Source: Panaeolus papilionaceus (taxonomy: Eukaryota > Basidiomycota > Agaricomycetes > Agaricales). Taken from it: a stretch of DNA of 64,000 nt. The stretch spans positions 558,001 through 622,000 of the forward strand of contig JADNRZ010000020.1 in assembly GCA_015501605.1 (NCBI GenBank), given 5' to 3'. The translations under genes were made by a program, and so were the position numbers. Each line of letters starts with the position of its first letter. Within the stretch, counting starts at the first letter, position 1. Below the pieces are notes generated by a model, which did not search any database, was not told the origin of the DNA, and saw nothing but the letters and a program-made list of their open reading frames with translations. Positions 57,832-64,000 of this stretch are shown piece by piece.

Positions 57832-59105
57832 ATGTCATGTCCTACAGAGAAAGCTCTTTTTCTCGAACCCAAGGGGGGCGACTTTTGTGTTGGCGAAACA
57901 GAAATTACTCAGCCAGGACCAGGCGAAATCTTGATTAAGGTCCAAGCTGCTGGGCTCAACCCCCGACTGGAAGAATCGGAAGTACGAACTTTTCATTCCT
58001 TCGTACCCTGCCATCTTGGGGCTCGATCTTGCTGGAGACGCTGAGGAAGTCGGAGAGGGTGTGGATGAATTTAAGAAGGGGGATAGAGTGTACGTATCTG
58101 CATTCCGCTCAACATCGAAAGAGAGTATGTTCTTGACGCACTTATTTTTAGATTCTTCCACGGCCAGCTTGGAAATTGCACAACCGGCTTTCAGCAATAT
58201 GCCATTGGTCTAGTCATGACGACGGCCAGGGTGAGTCTAGAATGTCATTTGAATACCTGTCAGAGGATGATAACCATTTTACTCAGATCCCAGATGGTAT
58301 CTCGTGCGACGACATCGCAGCATTGCCAGTCGCGCTTCGGCTGCGTATGCTGCAGTGTGCAATCCTAACCCGGATGGCTTGGGCTTTACTCCCCCAAAGT
58401 CAAAGTCCGACGAAGGCAAATATGGCGGTGAACCCATCGTTGTTTTAGGTGGAGCTACCTCTGTTGGGCAGCTTGGTACACTACTATTTCTCATATTCTT
58501 CGGCGAAGGGGGTATTAATTTGAGTTTTAAGTCATCCAACTTGCTAGAGATATGGGATTCGCGCCTATCATCACCACTGCACCCCCACATCACACTGCGG
58601 AGCTCAAGTAACTGACTTGGGGCGACTCATGTCATCGACCGCAAGCTTCCGACGAAATAACCTCTCAACTTCAAACCATGCTCGGCGACTGAGAGCTGAA
58701 AACGGTGTACGACTCAGTTTCCGCAGCTGACACGCAGAAGTTGGCTATGGATATCGTTACCCCTAGAGAACAGATTCTCATCGTTTATCTCGCAACGGAG
58801 AAACCCACTGCCAAGAAGAGAATTAATTTTGTGCTGGGCGTTCTGAGGATGCCTCCTCATATCGAGTTACTGGAGAACTTGTACCATGACTTGATCTCGG
58901 ACTGGCTTGCGACCGGCGCGTTGAAGGTGTTTCCTTTGTCCAATTCCAAGTCACTTTTTGTCTTACCAGATCATAATAGCCAAACCGGGTAGAAGTACTG
59001 CCCCGTGGATTGAATGGTATCCCTGGGGGCTTAAGGAGGCTGGAGGTGGGTGAAGTCTCTCAAGTTAAGTTAATTGCTCGGCCCCAAGATCTAGAAACCC
59101 TTTGA
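57832..59105 (+). pseudogene. psiER-c: full-length but frameshifted reductase
   Basis: All five family exons are present from MSCPTEKALFLEPK to the end, but the frame is broken several times. One extra C sits in AACCCCCGACTGG (about 57963) where the family reads N-P-x-D-W. An indel near 58338 hits the STAYA segment of exon 3. Exon 4 has a stop after HTAELK at about 58607, followed by further shifts. Later pieces are readable: TYDSVSAADTQK-like codons, then LLENLYHDLISDWLATGALK, and in the last exon NRVEVLPRGLNG. Splice sites and the promoter TATA are kept, so decay looks recent. Confidence 0.9.
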
Positions 59106-60070
59106 CGTTCTAGTTGTGCGCCACCACCGATACATGCTCAGCAACGTGAAATCAAATCCATATACCGTGTTTTAGAATGGTGGATTCAATGGATAACAGG
59201 AGTCACTTAACGGACTCTGTTTAGGAATACCCCCTAGAAAAGCTTTCAATTCAATTTGTCTCTTGATTCAATCGTCTGTCATTCTCAGAGGCTGCGTTCA
59301 AAGGAGGCTTGTCAATTCCGACATGAGCCAAGAAGTCCAGTCAGTGTGATTTCTGTTTTCTCTGTTCTGGTCTAGGGACTTAGGTATATTTCATTTCCAG
59401 CTTCAGCGGTGCATGATTCAGACTCTCAGAGGAATCATGCATTGGACACATGCAATATCCTGTTCTCTCAGTCCAAATTATTGGATTTATCTCGCCTAGC
59501 GAGGCTTTCTGGCTAGGGGCATGAATTCGCCTGTATCCTGATTGGCCCTGACGTCGGCGATATATAATGCCCAGCCTGTTGGTTGTTCTTTCGCGCTGGC
59601 TTTCCATCATGGTGGATGGCACGACTTGCCTAGTCTGGTTGAGGACAAGATCGTCACTCATTATCCATGAGCGATCTCACGGCGCTCACCGCAAGAGACT
59701 CCAATATGGCATCTGTGAAAAGGGAGGGCAGCAGGAATACAATGGTGAAACTTTATTCTCTTATCGCACCTTGACTCCGATGACGAATTTACACATCGGC
59801 ACTTCAACTCGGATGGGCGCTATTAAGTAAGAATTGAATTGCCTGAACTACACCGATCCAGACTTGTTCCAGCGGCATTTTCTTTAGGTTGTTTGACTTT
59901 GAAAGTCAAAGTTTGTGTACATCCCTGGCAACATACGAGGACGGCATGTCAAGCATGGCAGCTGCGGTATGACTCGTGGCATACAATATAAAGGTTGCGG
60001 TTATTGGCAGTTAGAAGCCCACAAAAACGACTGCCTATCACTTCGGGTATATACCCATTGGCAAAACACC
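59106..60070. other. Intergenic
   Basis: 3' flank of psiER-c and promoter of the next gene. A TATATAA near 59560 precedes only a short unsupported ORF. No gene is called. Confidence 0.5.
59987..59994 (+). promoter_or_regulatory. TATA box of the 60071 gene
   Basis: TATAAAGG lies 77 bases before the ATG at 60071. Its position supports that start over the longer ORF start at 59915, which would place the box inside the coding region. Confidence 0.55.
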
Positions 60071-60862
60071 ATGTCACGTTCCTCTAGCCCTGGACCATCC
60101 AGCATTTCTAGCAAATCCTCCAGCCCACAACGGAAGGTCCTTGATGCGATTGCATCGCAGATGGCGGTACCGCCGCCACCTCCGGTGTATGTTCGTCGAG
60201 CGAAACCTGGGGAAATCAAGGCTCAACCGCAACCCAAAGGTCAAGCTCAGTCAAAGCGTCCACCCCAACCTAAGCACGAGATGAAGCGGGCGATCGTGGA
60301 TAAATATCGTGAGGATGTTCGCAAGAGTCATAATCGGCAGTCGCGGTTGCATGCTTACATTGCGGAGGATGGCGAGGTGGAAGATGACGCTCAGAAGTTA
60401 TTGGAAGCCGTTGCGCCTCGCCCACGGACGCGACCCTACTCGACAGCAGGCCCAAACTATTCACGAGACTCTTTGGTGACGATTTCGACGACGTCTACGC
60501 CGAGGTCATCCATGGTTCGCCTTGGTACTTTCCCAGAAGCTGAGGAGTATGCTCCCAAGGAATCTTCAAGCTGTTGTGGCTGCATTGACTTTAAGGCCTG
60601 GTTTAAATGTAAGAAACTCGGTTATAATGCTGTTCTGTGCCCGAAGTATGTGCTAATATCGATCCCATTAGGCCTCTGCAACTCCTTCAGCATGAGACGA
60701 GCTCCTAAGCCAACACCCAACATTCTGCTTACCGAAAACCGTTACAGTTCTACCAACCTTCCCATTTTCCTTGAACCAACGCTTCAAGACAGCGATTTCC
60801 GTGTCAAAGTCCATTTAGCATCGCGGACCAATTCGTCATCCTCCCTTGAAACAATCGTCTAG
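60071..60862 (+). CDS. Hypothetical Ser/Pro-rich protein
   Basis: Starts MSRSSSPGPSSIS. Two exons are likely, 60071-60608 and 60672-60862. The intron 60609-60671 has GTAAGA, a GTGCTAAT branch and TTAG. It is 63 nt and contains no stop, so retention would add 21 residues in frame. The spliced form has 242 residues. Composition is low-complexity at both ends. The middle has a basic helical stretch (HEMKRAIVDKYREDVRK) and an acidic EDGEVEDDAQKLLEAV. A Cys-rich motif (SSCCGCIDFKAWFKC) next to the splice site could be lipidated or bind metal. I do not recognise a family and the function is unknown. Confidence 0.65.
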   Translation: MSRSSSPGPSSISSKSSSPQRKVLDAIASQMAVPPPPPVYVRRAKPGEIKAQPQPKGQAQSKRPPQPKHEMKRAIVDKYREDVRKSHNRQSRLHAYIAEDGEVEDDAQKLLEAVAPRPRTRPYSTAGPNYSRDSLVTISTTSTPRSSMVRLGTFPEAEEYAPKESSSCCGCIDFKAWFKCKKLGYNAVLCPKYVLISIPLGLCNSFSMRRAPKPTPNILLTENRYSSTNLPIFLEPTLQDSDFRVKVHLASRTNSSSSLETIV

Positions 60863-61328
60863 TAGTCCTTTCGCATCATGCCTTCCATTACATCGGCTAT
60901 GGCTGCTTCATGTCCTTTCTCCGATTCGCCTTGCTCCTCGGTTATTGGAGCACGGCCAATATGCTTCCACATATTTTTTATCATCTCTGACAAACTTCTG
61001 CAATCCGTTTTACATTTTTAGACACTGTAGCCATTAGACACCCCAACTCCTGTATTTCTAGTTAGCCCTTGTATCGTTATTGCTCGTGTATTTTTTACTG
61101 AACGTACCAACACATGCCACTTTATATATTTATCTCACCGGTCGACCTTTGTGGCCGAAGGAAAGGAAAAGAGCTCGTGATGGTGGCGATGCATTACACT
61201 CCGATGATGACGTCCACACAGCCACGACCTTCCAAACCACCATCTGCTTATAAGTAAGCCAGCGTAAAAAATGGCTCTCGCAAAATCTGACATACAACAA
61301 ACTTCCTTCTCTCAAAGGCTTTGACCCT
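60863..61328. other. Intergenic
   Basis: 3' flank and promoter between two genes in the same direction. A TATATATT near 61123 is the only core-promoter-like element. No gene. Confidence 0.5.
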
Positions 61329-62745
61329 ATGTCCACCACCTCTCATGAAAACGGCCATATAACACTCTCGGAGGAGTTCATTCAGGATAGCTTCCATAGT
61401 TATCTGAAATCATCGTTGGCTCAGGCAAAAGTCGAGAGACTTCTCGATGCTGATGTTTTGGCGAGCGCTGAGGGCGATCTGATGATCACAGGTGCGTATC
61501 AGTTGATTATATAGACCCTTTATGAGGCTAAAGATACAAACTTTTGTAGGTCCTGCTCTATGTCTCTATTTCGCAGCTTTGAGGTGCACAACCAATCCAC
61601 CTTCTGTACCACTACCCAGAAAATCGAAACATGGGGCGAGGAGTCAACCCACAGATCTGTCGTTCGAAAATTGCCCACAACAGTTCATCTCGTTTCTCAG
61701 AGTATGGGCGAACACTGTGCCAAAGATTCAGGGCCTTGTTCCAGAGGCGCAACACGACCTTGCTCGTGTGATCTGTGGGTTGGATCCACTGCTGGCTAAT
61801 GCTCCAACGACCCCACTCGTGCAAGGAATAGCAGCGGACCTTCGAGCAGTCGCGATTGAAATCAGCCAGAGGAGGTCTTTCCAGGATCGCTATGCATCCG
61901 ATTTACAGGCTGCTCTTGACGCAGGTGGACCACCTAGTCCACGCAAAGCGTCATTCGTGCCACCCCCCGTCTACGTTCCCTCTCCAAGCACCTCTCGCAG
62001 CCCATCTCCAAATCCATCAACCCGTAGTTCCATCGAGAGTAACAACCCACCTCCACCGTCGTCCCGAACAAGTCATGAAAAGGCTCCAAGGTCTCCAGGA
62101 ATGCTATCACCGGGCTCCTCTTCGACAACCTATCTCACCGTCCCTCCATCACCCACCACTTCAATATTAGGCACCGACTCCCCTGCTATCGAATTTATCA
62201 GGGAAACCCTATACGCAGCCCTTGGTGACGTACTTGGACAACACCCACTCCTCCGTCGACTCCTGAAACAAGACCCTGCGAGGGCGTATTTCGGCTCAGT
62301 TGCGCTCGCTATCCTGGACGTGTCAATACGATGTATTACACCGGATGGTGCTGTTATTGGTGTGCGTGGAAAGCGGCTTGGTGTGGGTGAATGTCCACCT
62401 GAGTTGCTTCCATTCATGAAGGAGCTTGTTGCAGTTGGTCATGCTGCAAAGGTGATGGAAGAGGAGGATAACAACGACGCTATTCAAGCGATTCAGAGTG
62501 GAGAGGATGTACCGGATCAGACGAGGCTTGAGCGTGTCAAGTTGGTTTTGGAGGGTGGGATTGGTTATGAGTTCGATGAGTTGAGGAGGTCAAACACGGA
62601 GAGGCAGAGGAGAAGAAGCGTAGAGGGAAGGGCAGTGGCCTTTGCCAACAGAGTCAATGCTCTCAGTCTTGGGATGACTCGCCTCAGAACCTTTAGAGAA
62701 AGGCAGGAAGAAGTTTTCAAAGTGCTCGCAGGCGTTTCTTCATGA
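61329..62745 (+). CDS. Hypothetical protein with helical ends
   Basis: Two exons (61329-61491, 61550-62745) joined G|GT give 452 residues starting MSTTSHENG. The N-terminal 150 residues are helical and ordered-looking (SEEFIQDSFHSYLKSSLAQAK, LLDADVLASAEGDLMIT, QFISFLRVWANTVPKIQGL). A long Pro/Ser-rich linker follows (residues about 200-270). A second ordered part comes after it (IEFIRETLYAALGDVLGQHP, RAYFGSVALAILDVS, GAVIGVRGKRLGVGECPPEL) and the C-terminus is basic-acidic and coiled (ELRRSNTERQRRRSVEGRA). It is probably cytosolic. I do not recognise the family. Confidence 0.82.
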
Positions 62746-63981
62746 CAATTATAGTAAATGACGTGCATTCCCGTTTTCTCTTCAGCCACATTATTTAATA
62801 TTCGTCCAACCACGCCATTACCATGCTATGCTCTATCATCACATTTACGACTCGGATATTCAGAAGTAACAAACGTTAATTCTAGATATATGTACGTAGT
62901 ACCTCTGTATTTGTAGTATGTACATTACTTTTCTCATTTTTATCTATGGGAGACTTCCGGATGCAGACTCCTGAGCAGGGAGGAAATTAAGCTTCCCTTG
63001 TCTACTTCCCTGATGTGGTGATCTACATGCTGCGATCACCACTAGTCTGTCCGTTGCTGATGAAGCACAGCATTTGGTTGCTCTCAATATGTGTAATATT
63101 TGAGAGTACGGATTGTTATGCTTTGACTCCCGAGGCCGCCCTGCAAAGAAAAAAGATATTCTTCGCATTTTCGTTGCTGCCGTACTTGACAACGGGGCTA
63201 GTGGTTGATCAAGTCCTGCAACGCCGAGTGGGATGAAGTGCAAGTTGAACTCTGACCCTTTCAAGCCTTTATCGTGTATAGTGCTTATAACTTCGATGGC
63301 CACGAAAGGTCTCTCCCTCGCAGTTACAAAATGAGGTATATTTGGGACCTGGGTTACAACTGGTCCCGAATATTAAACGCCCGCAGACTCAAAGGCACGA
63401 AATCGACAGGTGATATAATCATGCTCAGCGGTGAGTGCAAGTCAGGGCAAGTGAAAGGGTCGAAGTGGGCAACGGGAGAGACGGCACGATGCCAGTCAAT
63501 AGGGTGGTTCAAAGTTGGCTGCGCAGCGCTGCAAGATCTGCAGCACTACAAGCTTACTATGTAATACAATTTTTGGCACACACACCGTCTGAATCACTTT
63601 TGAGCAAGCCCAATAGCAAGCCTATGTCACCCTCGCAGCACTGCAAATGCCGCAGCGCTGCGTCGCAGCGTCAACTTTGAACGTACCTAATAATTAAATA
63701 GTCTCCCGTAGTCAGACAAATGGAAGGGGGGCACCCCGCGTAGATAATTAAAGGGAGGCTTGATGTAACCCGAAAAGGCAACAAAACCGGCTCGCTTACG
63801 TTGCGACCGTGGTCTTTTTTGGCGGTGTTCAAGGGTTGTTCGTATCTTTGTTTGAACATGAAACGTATTTTTACAGAAAGGCCTTGAGGCCAAGTGTCGT
63901 GACTATATAAACTCGCGTCATAATTCTGGTTCTTTATCTCTGAACCCATACCAAGTTCTCCAGCTCAACGCTCGGTTCACG
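62746..63981. other. Intergenic, right end
   Basis: About 1.2 kb with no supported gene. Its right part is the promoter of the possible gene at the edge. Confidence 0.5.
63904..63911 (+). promoter_or_regulatory. TATA box near the right edge
   Basis: TATATAAA lies about 70 bases before an ATG at 63982, with a CT-rich leader containing CAAGTTCTCCAGCTCAACG, a typical fungal core promoter layout. Confidence 0.55.
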
Positions 63982-64000
63982 ATGCCCAGCCAACTGCAGC
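63982..64000 (+). CDS. Possible gene start, truncated by window end
   Basis: ATGCCCAGCCAACTGCAGC gives MPSQLQ before the window ends. It is called only because of the well-placed TATA box and leader; the product cannot be judged. Confidence 0.35.

Noticed and set aside
59915..60070. Upstream extension of the 60071 gene
   Set aside because: The longer ORF start would place the TATA box inside the coding region; the ATG at 60071 has a better context.

Overview
This window is nuclear DNA of a filamentous basidiomycete, almost certainly an Agaricomycete. Genes are split by many short GT-AG introns of about 47-65 nt with CTNAC-type branch points. Families typical of wood- or litter-associated basidiomycetes occur: an AA9 lytic polysaccharide monooxygenase, a CE4 chitin deacetylase, Zn2Cys6 regulators and lineage-expanded F-box and medium-chain reductase paralogues. 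I assembled exon models by hand from splice motifs, frame closure and family conservation. Where two or more paralogues exist, identical exon lengths in different copies serve as an internal check.

Left third (1-23 kb), mostly single-copy genes: a 5'-truncated Ser/Pro-rich hypothetical protein; a secreted AA9 LPMO (minus); a divergent pair of a YggS/PLPBP-type PLP-binding protein and a double-DUF427 protein; a small C2H2-finger protein; a YeeZ-like NAD(P)-binding protein with a probable GC-AG intron; a secreted CE4 chitin deacetylase in 12 exons; a 1045-residue Zn2Cys6 transcription factor in 15 exons that includes a 6-nt micro-exon; and a FetB/UPF0014 membrane protein.

Middle and right (23-59 kb), a gene-family array. 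It holds eight copies of a medium-chain enoyl/quinone-reductase-like gene (five intact, three decayed), three intact F-box genes plus one broken copy, two small cysteine-rich secreted proteins, two adjacent members of an unrecognised family, and a tandem GST pair. The order is ER1> F1> <ER2, <O1 <O2, SSP1> F2> <psiER, <GST1 <GST2, DHHC>, <YPI1, <F3 <psiF <SSP2, psiER> ER3> ER4> ER5> psiER>. It is roughly mirror-symmetric about 40 kb: SSP-Fbox-ER occurs once in plus order and once inverted. Breaks include a 2-nt slippage, truncations, a precise intron loss and frameshifts, so the array is in active birth-and-death turnover. The centre holds a palmitoyltransferase whose frame closes only if a single-nucleotide exon (T at 40526) is spliced in. 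The GST duplication also left a 150-bp relic of that palmitoyltransferase's central exon.

Right end (59-64 kb): two unrecognised genes with Ser/Pro-rich stretches, then a long intergenic region ending in a TATA box and a possible start codon at the edge.

Limits: no similarity search, RNA evidence or structure prediction was available. UTRs, transcription starts and alternative splicing are not resolved. Function names rest on recognised motifs.
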